This document shows, piece by piece, positions 27,488-36,232 of a stretch of 64,000 nt of DNA (within the stretch, counting starts at the first letter, position 1; each line of letters opens with the position of its first letter). The position numbers were made by a program, and so were the translations under genes. The notes beneath the pieces are model-generated. The model ran no database searches and was not told the origin of the DNA. It saw nothing but the letters and a program-made list of their open reading frames with translations. Source of the stretch: DMER64 sp041654355 (lineage in GTDB: Bacteria > Bacteroidota > Bacteroidia > Bacteroidales > UBA932); assembly GCA_041654355.1 (NCBI GenBank), contig JBAZDQ010000008.1:1-64000 (forward strand), written 5' to 3'.

Positions 27488-28096
27488 ATGAAACAATTTG
27501 AAATCAATGCCCGGGAACGCAGCACCTTTTCGAAAGCTGCAGTAAAACAATTACGTAAAGAAGGTTTGGTGCCCTGTGTTATTTACGGCAACAACAAAGA
27601 AAACGTACATTTTTCGGTATCACAAAAAGATCTTAAGGATCTAATCTACACACCAAATTCTTATATTATTTCTCTTAACATTAATGGAGAAAAACAATTG
27701 TGCATATTGCATGAGGCACAATTTCATCCGGTAACGGACAGCATCCTTCACCTGGACTTTCTGACTATTGATCCCAAACAACCTGTTTCTATTCATGTTC
27801 CCATAGCCATCTCCGGGAACTCAGAAGGTGTCCGCCAGGGAGGTAAACTCCAGATATTGAACAGGAAACTGCTTGTACGCGCTAAGATGAAAGATCTTCC
27901 GGATACCCTGGATATTGATATCACAAATCTTACATTAGGTAAAGCCATAACGGCAGGTGAGCTCAAATATGACAACGTACAGATCCTGTCCCCAAAAAGC
28001 ACGATCATCTGTATGGTAAAAATGACAAGGGCTTCAACCTCCGCCTCGGCTGCAGCTGAAACCGCCGAAGCTACTGAAGAAGCAAAGGAAGAATAG
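27488..28096 (+). CDS. rplY: 50S ribosomal protein L25/CTC
   Basis: 202 residues. It is the long CTC-type L25, with an N-terminal 5S rRNA-binding domain (FEINARERSTFSKAAVKQLRKEGLVPCVIYG) and a C-terminal beta domain (about 95-185), ending in an Ala/Glu-rich tail (ASAAAETAEATEEAKEE). The 5' leader carries a hairpin. It is followed 13 bp later by pth, a gene order common in many bacteria. Confidence 0.97.
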   Translation: MKQFEINARERSTFSKAAVKQLRKEGLVPCVIYGNNKENVHFSVSQKDLKDLIYTPNSYIISLNINGEKQLCILHEAQFHPVTDSILHLDFLTIDPKQPVSIHVPIAISGNSEGVRQGGKLQILNRKLLVRAKMKDLPDTLDIDITNLTLGKAITAGELKYDNVQILSPKSTIICMVKMTRASTSASAAAETAEATEEAKEE

Positions 28097-28109
28097 AGTT
28101 TTCATATAC

Positions 28110-28685
28110 ATGTCTTATCTGATAACAGGACTGGGAAATGTCGGAACGGATTATGCCGGTACCCGTCATAATATTGGGTTTACTGTTTTGGACGCCTGGG
28201 CCGCACTGCATAAAACCACTTTTTCCGCATTGCGGTACGGTTCCCTGGCACAGATAAGGTATGCCGGCAAAGAGATCTGGCTTCTGAAACCTTCCACTTA
28301 TGTGAATATGAGCGGTAAAGCGGTGCGTTACTGGATGAACCAGGAACATATTCCTATAGAAAACATACTCGTCGTTCTGGATGATGTGGCCCTGCCTTTC
28401 GGAAAATTAAGATTGCGTGCCAGGGGAAGTGACGGGGGGCATAACGGGCTGAGGCATATAACCTATACATTGGGTAATGAAGAATATGCCCGTTTACGGA
28501 TAGGCATTGGAGATGATTTTCCCAGGGGATACCAGGCGGATTACGTACTCAGTCGTTGGAGCGGACAGGAAGAAAAAGAATTGCCGTTTATTTGTAACAA
28601 TGCCATAGAAGCCATGAACCTTTTTGTCCGTCAAGGCATTGAACGGGCGATGAACCTGGTGAATACAGAAAAACCGGAAAACTAG
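28110..28685 (+). CDS. pth: Peptidyl-tRNA hydrolase
   Basis: 191 residues, normal length. Releases stalled peptidyl-tRNA by cleaving the ester bond. The N-terminus GLGNVGTDYAGTRHNIGF holds the conserved Asn and catalytic His. LDDVALPFGKLRLRARGSDGGHNGLRHI carries the Asp and the Gly-rich substrate loop. It lies between rplY and the Hsp15-like gene, with a 3-bp gap to the latter. Confidence 0.97.
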   Translation: MSYLITGLGNVGTDYAGTRHNIGFTVLDAWAALHKTTFSALRYGSLAQIRYAGKEIWLLKPSTYVNMSGKAVRYWMNQEHIPIENILVVLDDVALPFGKLRLRARGSDGGHNGLRHITYTLGNEEYARLRIGIGDDFPRGYQADYVLSRWSGQEEKELPFICNNAIEAMNLFVRQGIERAMNLVNTEKPEN

Positions 28686-28688
28686 GCC

Positions 28689-29060
28689 ATGCGACTTGAT
28701 AAATACCTCTGGGCCATCAGGGTGTTCAAAACCAGATCGGAAGCGGCTGATGCATGTCGCGGATCAGCCATTAAAGTGAACGGACAGGATGTCAAACCGT
28801 CCCGTGAAATACATGAAGGAGATATTTTGGTAGTCAGAAAAGGACCGGTTTATTATTCTTACCGGGTGCTTCAACAGCTGGATAAACGTCAGCCTGCTAA
28901 AAACGTTCCGTTGTATGTCCTGGATATTACTCCTCTTGAGGAATTGGAAAAGCTGCAACAGCCCAGGGAGACGATAGTAATATACAGGCAGAAAGGAACC
29001 GGCCGTCCTACCAAGAAAGAAAGACGAAAACTGGACGAAATAATGGACCTTAACGAGTAA
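28689..29060 (+). CDS. hslR: S4-domain RNA-binding protein, Hsp15-like
   Basis: 123 residues. Residues 1-60 are an S4 domain (MRLDKYLWAIRVFKTRSEAADACRG...VKVNGQDVKPSREI-type layout), followed by a basic tail (GTGRPTKKERRKLDEI) typical of Hsp15. Hsp15 rescues dissociated 50S subunits that carry nascent chains, which fits its place after pth. The last 11 bp overlap the convergent manA gene. Confidence 0.88.
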   Translation: MRLDKYLWAIRVFKTRSEAADACRGSAIKVNGQDVKPSREIHEGDILVVRKGPVYYSYRVLQQLDKRQPAKNVPLYVLDITPLEELEKLQQPRETIVIYRQKGTGRPTKKERRKLDEIMDLNE

Positions 29061-29955
29061 TTTCCAAAAAAACGGATTTCTCCCCGGGTATGATTCTCCA
29101 GTAATCCAATGAAGCCGGCATCAGTATGCAACCACCGGCAGACCGGTAACGTGTATTTTCGGTTTCCACTTCCAAAGAACCTTCCAGTTCCAGGTAGGCA
29201 ATAAAATGATCGCGGGAAGATCCATCTATTTCCATAGGATGTTCCAGGGACCTGAGCCTTACCGTAAAATACGGAGAATCTGCCAAAACACCGGAAGTAG
29301 TTGGCTTCAGAATGTGCTTTTTATAGTCAATACAGTCAACGGCCAGTTCCAGGTGCATTTCCCTTGCCGTTTCCGGGTTGTGTTCCCTTCCCCAGTCATA
29401 AACCCTATAGGTGATGTCTGAAACCTGTTGTACTTCAGCAATGGTTACTCCGCCCCCACAGGCATGGATCAATCCGGCCGGAATGTAGTAACATTCACCC
29501 CTTATGGGATGGATACAATTCATAACTTCGGGTAAAGTCTCATTTTCACATCGTGTGAAAAATTCTTCCGGTGTCATATCTTTATTAAAGCCCAGGTATA
29601 ACCGGGCATCGGGTTGCGCATCCAGAATGTACCACATTTCCGTTTTGCCGTAAGCATGATGCAGCTCGGCGGCTTTTTTGTCATCAGGATGTACTTGTAC
29701 GGAAAGGAATTCATTGACAGTAAGATACTTGATCAGTAAAGGGAATTCATCCCCGCAGAAATCGTAAATACGTGTGCCCACAAGGTCCGTCAGGTATACT
29801 TCCAGTATTTCGTTTATTGTATTGCCTTTCAGAAACCCGTTGCTGATCATCGATGCATCCCTGTCCAGGCCGCTCAGGACCCAGGTTTCCGATCCCCATA
29901 CACGTTGTTTAATGATGGGTTCAAAGGTCAGCGGGTACAGATTCGTGTCGTTCAT
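29050..29955 (-). CDS. manA: Mannose-6-phosphate isomerase, class I short form
   Basis: 301 residues, the short single-domain form. Interconverts fructose-6-P and mannose-6-P in the cytoplasm. The zinc site is visible as Gln87/His89 in QVHPDD, Glu106 in KTEMWYIL and His164 in IPAGLIHACGGG, followed by the conserved AEVQQVSDITYRVYDWGR. Its start overlaps the CPBP gene by 35 bp, so it is translationally linked to the nucleotidyltransferase-CPBP genes upstream. Mannose metabolism and a sugar-nucleotide enzyme in one operon suggest a role in glycan precursor supply. Confidence 0.93.
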   Translation of the reverse strand: MNDTNLYPLTFEPIIKQRVWGSETWVLSGLDRDASMISNGFLKGNTINEILEVYLTDLVGTRIYDFCGDEFPLLIKYLTVNEFLSVQVHPDDKKAAELHHAYGKTEMWYILDAQPDARLYLGFNKDMTPEEFFTRCENETLPEVMNCIHPIRGECYYIPAGLIHACGGGVTIAEVQQVSDITYRVYDWGREHNPETAREMHLELAVDCIDYKKHILKPTTSGVLADSPYFTVRLRSLEHPMEIDGSSRDHFIAYLELEGSLEVETENTRYRSAGGCILMPASLDYWRIIPGEKSVFLEITR

Positions 29956-30817
29956 AAGACGGATTTAATTCAGGAGCAGGAGCCAGTTTTTTATTCAGAT
30001 AAAATATTACCAAAGCCAGAATGATCACTGAACAGGCAAGGGCTAAGAAATAAGGAGTATTACCCATTAAGGATCTCAGAGAAGCATCGGCGGACATTTC
30101 CGGAAATAATCCAGCCAGGAGAAAAGAGAGTCCGTTGTTAATGGCATGCAGGGCAACGCACGTCCAGTAGGATCTTGTTCTGTAATAGATCCACCCGAAA
30201 AGACATCCCATTAAAAAAGCCGGGATGGCCTGCCACGGATTAAAATGGATCACGCCAAACATAAGTGCTGACCAGGCGATTGCTTTCCATGCATCCATAT
30301 GTTGCAACATACCCTTAAGTGCAACGGCACGCAGGAGCCATTCTTCCAGCAACGGGGCAGCAATAACAACTGCCAGGAAAGTTGGCAGATTGCTTTCTGT
30401 CATTTTTTCAAATAATTCTTTGATAAACTCTGGCATTTCCAGCCATTCTGTTAGAGGATCCATGATAAATGACATGGCAACTATGATGACAGGAAGCATG
30501 AGAATATATAATAGAACAGGAACTTTTCCCAGCTTTGCCGGAGGGTCCGGATACGGTGCTTTATCTGCACGGACAGCTGCTAAAAAAGACTGCCGGGAGC
30601 GCAGGTATACGTAAAGGAATACTACCAGGAAAGGCAATACATAAATGACGGGGGTACTCCATCCGCTGCCTGAAAGAGACAACAGATCGGGGCGGATAAG
30701 ATTCGTGATAAATACAATGGATCCCGCAAAAATGGATCCGCCTACCAGCAATATAGCCAGCATAATAAGCCATGATTCTCCAAGTTTAGGCCGGTAATAC
30801 TTCAGGTAATCTTTCAT
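29921..30817 (-). CDS. CPBP-family intramembrane metalloprotease
   Basis: 298 residues with about eight hydrophobic helices. The Abi/CPBP motifs are present: Glu158-Glu159-x3-Arg163 (LLEEWLLR), His191 (FGVIHFNPWQ) and a late HAINNG. This is the Rce1-like glutamic/metalloprotease family of the inner membrane; substrates are unknown. It sits in the middle of a three-gene operon, 15 bp after the nucleotidyltransferase and overlapping manA by 35 bp. Confidence 0.92.
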   Translation of the reverse strand: MKDYLKYYRPKLGESWLIMLAILLVGGSIFAGSIVFITNLIRPDLLSLSGSGWSTPVIYVLPFLVVFLYVYLRSRQSFLAAVRADKAPYPDPPAKLGKVPVLLYILMLPVIIVAMSFIMDPLTEWLEMPEFIKELFEKMTESNLPTFLAVVIAAPLLEEWLLRAVALKGMLQHMDAWKAIAWSALMFGVIHFNPWQAIPAFLMGCLFGWIYYRTRSYWTCVALHAINNGLSFLLAGLFPEMSADASLRSLMGNTPYFLALACSVIILALVIFYLNKKLAPAPELNPSYERHESVPADL

Positions 30818-30832
30818 ATGTGTAATTATTGA

Positions 30833-31753
30833 TCAGGTAAACAAAGGGCTCGGGTAAAGGCTTTCCCGGTGTAAGGCTTCTAGGCGTTTGACTACGCCCG
30901 GGCGATCTTCCCGATACGTTACACCAAACCATTTGGCATCGGTTGGGAGTACCCGGCAGGTTCCTTCCCCGGATTTGATAATATCGTTGACCAGGGTAGG
31001 AAGGTGGTATTCAGAGGCAGGTTCCGTGGCATATTTTTCCAAAAAACGGGTAACGAGGGTCGCTGCCTTTGGGTATACATCGGGGAGAAAGCCCCAGCAA
31101 TTCATGGAACAGAGATCATCGGCCCGCAATTCAAGATCACCTTGTGATTCCGGTTGGTCAGGTAAGGTACAGTAAATTTTGCCGTTGTTTTCTTTACGTA
31201 TCTTGAATCTTTCATTAACATTGGTAAGCAGGTCATTTGCATTGTGTTGGCATATGCCCCTTGATACAGGGCCGGAGGGTGACAGGGTGTTTTCCAGCCG
31301 GTAGCCAACCATCGCGTAAGAACCAGGTATCAAATCATTACGGGAAAGGAAGCGGCCCAGCACCCGGAATGCATCGCGCCCGTAAAAATCATCGGCATTT
31401 ATGATACCAAAAGGTTCATTGACGCATTTGGCTGTCGTGAGCAATGCATGGCCGGTTCCCCAGGGTTTATGCCGTTCTGCCGGAGGAACGAAAGGGACCG
31501 GAATATCATCCAGCTCCTGGGTGATAAATTCAAACGGAAAATGGTTGCCGTATCGGGAAACACAAACACGGTTGAAATCTTCCCTGAAAGATTCCCGGAT
31601 GACAAAAATAATTTTACCGAATCCAGACTTCAAAGCATCATAAATGGAATAATCCATTATTGTTTCACCGTTGGGACCCAGTCCGTCAAGTTGTTTCAAT
31701 CCGCCGTAACGGCTGCCCATACCCGCAGCCATGATAATCAAAGTTGGTTGCAT
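30833..31753 (-). CDS. Sugar-phosphate nucleotidyltransferase-like protein
   Basis: 306 residues from the ATG at 31753; an in-frame TTG 33 nt upstream is a poorer start. The N-terminus IIMAAGMGSRYGGLKQLDGLGPNGETIMDY is a nucleotide-binding signature of the GT-A nucleotidyltransferase fold, and INADDFYGRDAF carries the metal-binding Asp. Such enzymes couple NTP and a sugar-1-phosphate (glucose- or mannose-1-P types). The exact nucleotide and sugar cannot be told from sequence; manA in the same operon makes mannose-1-P or related sugars plausible. Confidence 0.85.
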   Translation of the reverse strand: MQPTLIIMAAGMGSRYGGLKQLDGLGPNGETIMDYSIYDALKSGFGKIIFVIRESFREDFNRVCVSRYGNHFPFEFITQELDDIPVPFVPPAERHKPWGTGHALLTTAKCVNEPFGIINADDFYGRDAFRVLGRFLSRNDLIPGSYAMVGYRLENTLSPSGPVSRGICQHNANDLLTNVNERFKIRKENNGKIYCTLPDQPESQGDLELRADDLCSMNCWGFLPDVYPKAATLVTRFLEKYATEPASEYHLPTLVNDIIKSGEGTCRVLPTDAKWFGVTYREDRPGVVKRLEALHRESLYPSPLFT

Positions 31754-31775
31754 AAAGAAAAACCTGTTATATTTG
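31744..31775 (+). promoter_or_regulatory. Promoter of the septum-formation gene
   Basis: TATATTTG at 31768-31775 (full TAnnTTTG match) with TTG at 31744-31746 giving a 21-nt spacer. Predicted start near 31781, about 11 nt before the ATG at 31792. It overlaps the start region of the divergent nucleotidyltransferase gene. Confidence 0.5.
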
Positions 31776-31791
31776 TGGAAATACAAACCCT

Positions 31792-32130
31792 ATGCGTAAG
31801 CGTTTTAAATATGACCGTTTCCTTGCCATAATAAGGAACAGGTTTTTTATTGTAACGTTCATTTTCATTGTCTGGATCCTGTTTTTTGACAATAACAGCC
31901 TAACAGGCTGGTTTAGCGCATTGGGTGAATATTCCGAAAACAAATCCCAACAAAGATACTATAAAGAAAAGATTCATCAAACAGAAAGCAATTTGCGTGA
32001 ATTACAATCCAACAAAGATTCCCTGGAGAAATTTGCACGTGAAAAATATTATTTTCACAGACCCAATGAAGATGTTTTCATTATTACACCAGGTCCATCA
32101 GATCACGCAGGTCTTTTCCCATATAAGTAG
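31792..32130 (+). CDS. Septum formation initiator (FtsB/DivIC family)
   Basis: 112 residues. A basic N-terminus and a single transmembrane helix (about 18-33) are followed by a coiled coil (YKEKIHQTESNLRELQSNKDSLEKFAREKYYFHRPNEDVFII), the DivIC/FtsB layout with the terminal AREKYY...DE-I motif. A divisome linker in the FtsL/FtsQ complex. Its last 47 bp overlap the convergent yjjG-like gene, so the C-terminal GPSDHAGLFPYK is encoded opposite another coding sequence. Confidence 0.9.
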   Translation: MRKRFKYDRFLAIIRNRFFIVTFIFIVWILFFDNNSLTGWFSALGEYSENKSQQRYYKEKIHQTESNLRELQSNKDSLEKFAREKYYFHRPNEDVFIITPGPSDHAGLFPYK

Positions 32131-32782
32131 GTGATCCGTTACAAGGGTTCCCGGACGGGTTGTAATAATACTGGTCGATGCCAAAAATCCGAGCCCCTTC
32201 AATATCGGTTTCATAATTATCTCCCACCATCAAGGTTTCCTTTTTCTTCCCATTTATAGAAGTGATAGCAGCTGTGAACATTTTTGGATGGGGTTTGTGA
32301 TAACCCACTTCTTCCGATATGAACACCCTGTTTCTGAAAAACGTATCCAGTCCGCTATTGCGTATCTTGTCGTATTGGACCTGTTTGAAACCGTTGGTTA
32401 AAAGTGCCATTTTGCATCCTTTTGCACTTAGATATTCCAGAACGTTCAGTGCATTGGCGATAAGACGTGTCATAGAAGGCATCAGCTCCAGGTATTCTTG
32501 GCCAAAGACGGGTCCCCATTGATCGGGATCCGGGACCCCCGCTTCTCGTAATGTAATCACAAATCTCACATAACGCAGTTTTTGCTGGGTGATTTCTCCT
32601 GCCTCGTACATAGTCCAGAGCTTTTGGTTGTTCGATTTGTACATTTTGTAAAAAGCAGCCGGATCGGGCAGGTATTGCGTAAGGGCATGTCTTTTGATGA
32701 GTACGGCTATACATTCCTTCGCATTGACATCAAAATCCCATAAAGTGTTGTCCAGGTCAAACAGAAAATAGCGGTATTTCAT
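32084..32782 (-). CDS. yjjG: HAD-family pyrimidine nucleotidase, YjjG-like
   Basis: 232 residues from the ATG at 32782, chosen because FLFDLDNTLWDF (HAD motif I, two Asp) follows at once. The cap domain is helical. MALLTNGFKQVQYDKI is motif II, and KPHPKMF and MVGDNYETDIEGA are motifs III and IV. YjjG removes phosphate from non-canonical pyrimidine nucleotides. The start codon overlaps the M64 stop by 4 bp (ATGA), so the two are translationally coupled. The 3' end overlaps the septum gene by 47 bp. Confidence 0.88.
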   Translation of the reverse strand: MKYRYFLFDLDNTLWDFDVNAKECIAVLIKRHALTQYLPDPAAFYKMYKSNNQKLWTMYEAGEITQQKLRYVRFVITLREAGVPDPDQWGPVFGQEYLELMPSMTRLIANALNVLEYLSAKGCKMALLTNGFKQVQYDKIRNSGLDTFFRNRVFISEEVGYHKPHPKMFTAAITSINGKKKETLMVGDNYETDIEGARIFGIDQYYYNPSGNPCNGSPTYMGKDLRDLMDLV

Positions 32783-34017
32783 TTTGTATAATAATCGATC
32801 ATTCGTGCAATGGCTCTTTGGCAGACAGGACAAAAAGCAGGGGCTGTGTTGGTATGCATGCGGCAATCCGGGGCAGGACGAAATATTCCTTTGGCCACAT
32901 ATGCAGCTCCTTCATGTAGACCGACACCTTCTGTTCCCATCATGTCTTTCCATTTGGATTCAAAATCTACCAGTGTGGTAATGTTGGGTTCCCAGGGCTC
33001 GACTCCGGAGGGGTACATATTGATGTATGCCACTTCCGAATTATAATATTCATCTGCCAGGCCTGCAAAGCTGTGACCGAATTCATGCACAAAAACTTCT
33101 TTACTCAATGCATGATCGGACATACTCAGCCCGTAATAGTTGTATATGCCTCCGCCTCCATATGTTTGTGTGTTCACAATCACATATATGGCATCGAAAG
33201 GTGATTCGGAGACAGCCTGTGCCAGTGGTCTGTAATCGGGAGTTGTCATGTAACGCTCCGTATAAAAAGTGTCGAATGAGCTGCCGAGTGCTGTTTTGTT
33301 CCAAACGTCAAACCGGGGTATATCGGGGCCGGAATCTTCAGAAACAAGCGGTAGTATCCATATATTAAAATAGTCCCGGCGTGAACGGAAGGGCTCGTAT
33401 TCAAACAGGTATTCTGTAAAGCGGGTTGCATCCCTTTTAAATTTTTCCATTTCAGCCGGACGGTACCCTTCTGCAACAAATAACAGATCCACTTTGTTTT
33501 CAATAGGTCCTTTGTCCTGAATTAGTTCTGCATTGCAGCCTGGTTTTTCTTCAGAAATCAGGCAATCTGTTGGATCTATCAGGAATTTTTTCATGGCCAG
33601 ATACGTTCCCTCCCCTGGATTCCTTTCATATAGTTCACAATATACAGTGTCTTTTGGGTACGGTATCCATAAAGACGTATTGTAAGCCATGTCTCTAAAT
33701 GTCGCTTCCCGGGTAGTTCGCCATTCCATAAACAGTGAATTGAACCCTTTGGAAAAAATCAGATCACCTTTTTTTGTATAGATCTTATACTGGTATTCCC
33801 CGTATGTAAAAGGGGCGATCAGCTGCGTCTTGGGACCGGCCCAGACTGATTCTTTATGCATAGAAAGCAGAAACACATCCTGAGATGTCGCATTCCCGGC
33901 AAAGACCAGATCAATCCTAAGTCGCTCTCCGGTAAAATAGTTATCGTAAGAAACGGGTTGAGCCCGGGTTATTGCTGCAAAACCCAGGCAAATGATAAGC
34001 AGGGTACATTTTTTCAT
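32779..34017 (-). CDS. Secreted M64-family metallopeptidase
   Basis: 412 residues. Signal peptide 1-19, an N-terminal beta domain (about 25-150), then the M64 peptidase domain opening with KVDLLFVAEGY. The zinc motif is HEFGHSFAGLADEYY, with His311, Glu312, His315 and Asp322-Glu323-Tyr324. M64 includes an IgA-cleaving enzyme of gut bacteria, but the substrate here is unknown. It lies between purB and yjjG in a folP-purB-M64-yjjG run (gaps 15 and 9 bp, then a 4-bp overlap), an unexpected partner for nucleotide and folate genes. Confidence 0.92.
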   Translation of the reverse strand: MKKCTLLIICLGFAAITRAQPVSYDNYFTGERLRIDLVFAGNATSQDVFLLSMHKESVWAGPKTQLIAPFTYGEYQYKIYTKKGDLIFSKGFNSLFMEWRTTREATFRDMAYNTSLWIPYPKDTVYCELYERNPGEGTYLAMKKFLIDPTDCLISEEKPGCNAELIQDKGPIENKVDLLFVAEGYRPAEMEKFKRDATRFTEYLFEYEPFRSRRDYFNIWILPLVSEDSGPDIPRFDVWNKTALGSSFDTFYTERYMTTPDYRPLAQAVSESPFDAIYVIVNTQTYGGGGIYNYYGLSMSDHALSKEVFVHEFGHSFAGLADEYYNSEVAYINMYPSGVEPWEPNITTLVDFESKWKDMMGTEGVGLHEGAAYVAKGIFRPAPDCRMHTNTAPAFCPVCQRAIARMIDYYTK

Positions 34018-34026
34018 ATAGGACGA

Positions 34027-35370
34027 TTATTGACCCGTATAATTTGAAGGTGTGATCTGCAACAGTTCGTCTTTCACTTTCTGGCTTATATCCAGGGTGC
34101 GTATGAATGCATGCAGGTAGTCTTTGTCAATATGCATATTGGTACGGGTAAGTTCTTTCAGTGTTTCGTAAGGTTGGGGATAGTTTTCCCTCCTGAGGAT
34201 GGTCTGGATGGCTTCGGAAATGATAGCCCAGTTCTCTTCTATATCCTTTTCTATGGCGGAACGGTTCAGCAGCAATTTGCCGAATCCCCTTTGTAATGAT
34301 TTCATAGCCAAAAGTGTATGTGCCAGGGGTACACCCAGGTTCCGCATCACGGTAGAATCGGTAAGGTCCCTTTGCAGCCGTGAAATGGGCAATTTGGCAG
34401 CCAGGTGGGCAAAGATTGCATTGGCTACTCCAAAATTTCCTTCTGCATTTTCAAAGTCTATAGGATTGATCTTATGAGGCATGGCCGAAGAGCCAATCTC
34501 CTTATCCTTTATATGTTGTTTGAAATAATTCATGGATATGTATGACCACATATCCCGGCAAAGGTCTATACAGATCGTATTGATCCGGCTCAGGTTATGA
34601 CAGAGGGCTGCTATATGGTCGTAATGTTCAATCTGTGTAGTCGGGTAAGAACGGTATAGACCCAGATTGACAGTTACGAATTTATTGGCGAATCTGTGCC
34701 AGTCTATCTGGGGATAAGCCACATTGTGAGCGTTAAAATTCCCTGTAGAACCGCCAAATTTTGCTGCATAAGGAACCTGTTCCAGACTTTTTAACTGTTC
34801 TTCCAGGCGAACCTGGAAAACACGCAATTCTTTTCCAAGCCTTGTAGGAGATGCCGGTTGTCCGTGTGTGTGTGCCAACATTACCACCGGGCCCCATTCA
34901 TTCGCCTTTTCGTTCAACATTTCTAAGGTTTTGTTCAATACGGGAAGGTATTCTTTCTGTATCCCTTGTTTAAGGCTTAAAGGGACGGCCGTGTTGTTAA
35001 TGTCCTGTGAAGTCAGTCCAAAATGAATGAATTCACAATATTTTTCAAGACCTAGTGCTCTCATTTTGTTTTTCAGGAAATATTCCACAGATTTCACATC
35101 ATGATTGGTCACTTTTTCCTGTGCCTTGATCACCTTTGCGTCCGTAATCGAAAAATTTCTGTATACGTTCCGCAATATGGGGTACCAGCGTGAGTCAACG
35201 TCACGAAGCTGGGGCAGGGGAATTTTACAGAGGGCAATAAAATATTCGACTTCTACCTGCAGCCTGTAACGAATAAGTGCGAATTCCGAAAAATACTGGT
35301 TAAGGGGTGCAGTCTGAGCATAATACCTCCCGTCAATGGGAGATATGGCAAGCAAAGGATTGAATTCCAT
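34027..35370 (-). CDS. purB: Adenylosuccinate lyase
   Basis: 447 residues, matching the Bacteroidota form. Splits adenylosuccinate and SAICAR in purine synthesis, in the cytoplasm. Signature blocks: LTSQDINNTAVP near the active site, AHTHGQPASPTRLGKE (catalytic His region), and GSSAMPHKINPIDFENAEGN (fumarase/aspartase signature with the catalytic Ser). It is 15 bp after folP and 9 bp before the M64 peptidase, so probably the second gene of a four-gene operon. Confidence 0.97.
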   Translation of the reverse strand: MEFNPLLAISPIDGRYYAQTAPLNQYFSEFALIRYRLQVEVEYFIALCKIPLPQLRDVDSRWYPILRNVYRNFSITDAKVIKAQEKVTNHDVKSVEYFLKNKMRALGLEKYCEFIHFGLTSQDINNTAVPLSLKQGIQKEYLPVLNKTLEMLNEKANEWGPVVMLAHTHGQPASPTRLGKELRVFQVRLEEQLKSLEQVPYAAKFGGSTGNFNAHNVAYPQIDWHRFANKFVTVNLGLYRSYPTTQIEHYDHIAALCHNLSRINTICIDLCRDMWSYISMNYFKQHIKDKEIGSSAMPHKINPIDFENAEGNFGVANAIFAHLAAKLPISRLQRDLTDSTVMRNLGVPLAHTLLAMKSLQRGFGKLLLNRSAIEKDIEENWAIISEAIQTILRRENYPQPYETLKELTRTNMHIDKDYLHAFIRTLDISQKVKDELLQITPSNYTGQ

Positions 35371-35385
35371 AAAGATGATATTTGA

Positions 35386-36180
35386 TTAATTAACAAAGGT
35401 ACTCATTTTTCTGTAGAGAGTGATCATTTGCAGGGCTTCGGCTACATCATGAACACGCAGTATGGAGACTCCTTTGAATAGCAGGTGAAGATGAAGGGCT
35501 TCCGTGCTCAGAAGGGCATTTTCCGGGGTTGTGCCGAGTGGCATGTAGGTTAATCTTTTCCTGGATATCCCTGCTAAAAGCGGGGCAACGGCCTTTCCCG
35601 AGTTGTCCTTTGGCACAAGGGAGGGCAGGGATGCCATAACTTCAAAATTCTGATCAACATCCTTGTTAAAACCAAAGCCCGGATCCAGAATTAATTCATT
35701 AATACCGTATTTATCTGCCTGTTCAGCCACTTTTTGGAAAAACCGGAAGATCCCCTCCGGACCCGTATACGGTTCCCTGTGCATGGCTATCCATGGAATA
35801 TTCAAACCTGCGATCAGCGGTAACATGGCTTTGTCGTAACTGCCGGCAAATATGTCGTTAACCAGGAAATGTCCCAGCAGGGGAGCGGCTTTTTCTACTA
35901 TTCCCGGTCTAAAAGTATCTAAAGAAAAAACAGCTTTCGGAAATTGCGTCCGGATCTGTTTCAGAACCGGTTCAAGCCTTTTCCATTCTTCTTCTTCGCT
36001 TGGCCAATCTGCTCCGGGCCTGGTGGAGCAGGCTCCAATATCTACAATATTTGCACCTTCCTGCAAATGCTGTGCTGTCATGTTGAGGGCTTCCACAGGC
36101 CCTCTTGCCCGGGATTCAGAAAAATAAGAATCGGGAGTACAATTGACGACTCCCATTATGGCAGGAAAAGTAATATTCAT
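35386..36180 (-). CDS. folP: Dihydropteroate synthase
   Basis: 264 residues from the ATG at 36180; longer in-frame starts lie beyond the promoter and are unlikely. Condenses pABA with a pterin diphosphate in folate synthesis. Motifs: GVVNCTPDSYFSES at the start, GANIVDIGACSTRPGA in the second strand, and LILDPGFGFNKDVDQN. First gene of the folP-purB-M64-yjjG run. A TATTTTTG box ends 4 nt before its ATG, so the mRNA is predicted to be leaderless. Confidence 0.95.
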   Translation of the reverse strand: MNITFPAIMGVVNCTPDSYFSESRARGPVEALNMTAQHLQEGANIVDIGACSTRPGADWPSEEEEWKRLEPVLKQIRTQFPKAVFSLDTFRPGIVEKAAPLLGHFLVNDIFAGSYDKAMLPLIAGLNIPWIAMHREPYTGPEGIFRFFQKVAEQADKYGINELILDPGFGFNKDVDQNFEVMASLPSLVPKDNSGKAVAPLLAGISRKRLTYMPLGTTPENALLSTEALHLHLLFKGVSILRVHDVAEALQMITLYRKMSTFVN

Positions 36181-36184
36181 AAAA

Positions 36185-36192
36185 CAAAAATA
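36185..36192 (-). promoter_or_regulatory. -7 element giving a predicted leaderless folP mRNA
   Basis: On the minus strand TATTTTTG fits TAnnTTTG and is separated from the folP ATG by 4 nt. No -33 TTTG is seen at the usual distance. Confidence 0.45.
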
Positions 36193-36220
36193 ATAAAAAA
36201 TGAGAGACGGGAATTTTGTG

Positions 36221-36228
36221 TAATTTTG
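36221..36228 (+). promoter_or_regulatory. -7 element giving a predicted leaderless tmk mRNA
   Basis: TAATTTTG fits TAnnTTTG, with 4 nt (CATT) between it and the tmk ATG. The 52-bp divergent folP-tmk spacer thus carries two such boxes with identical spacing to their genes. Confidence 0.5.
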
Positions 36229-36232
36229 CATT

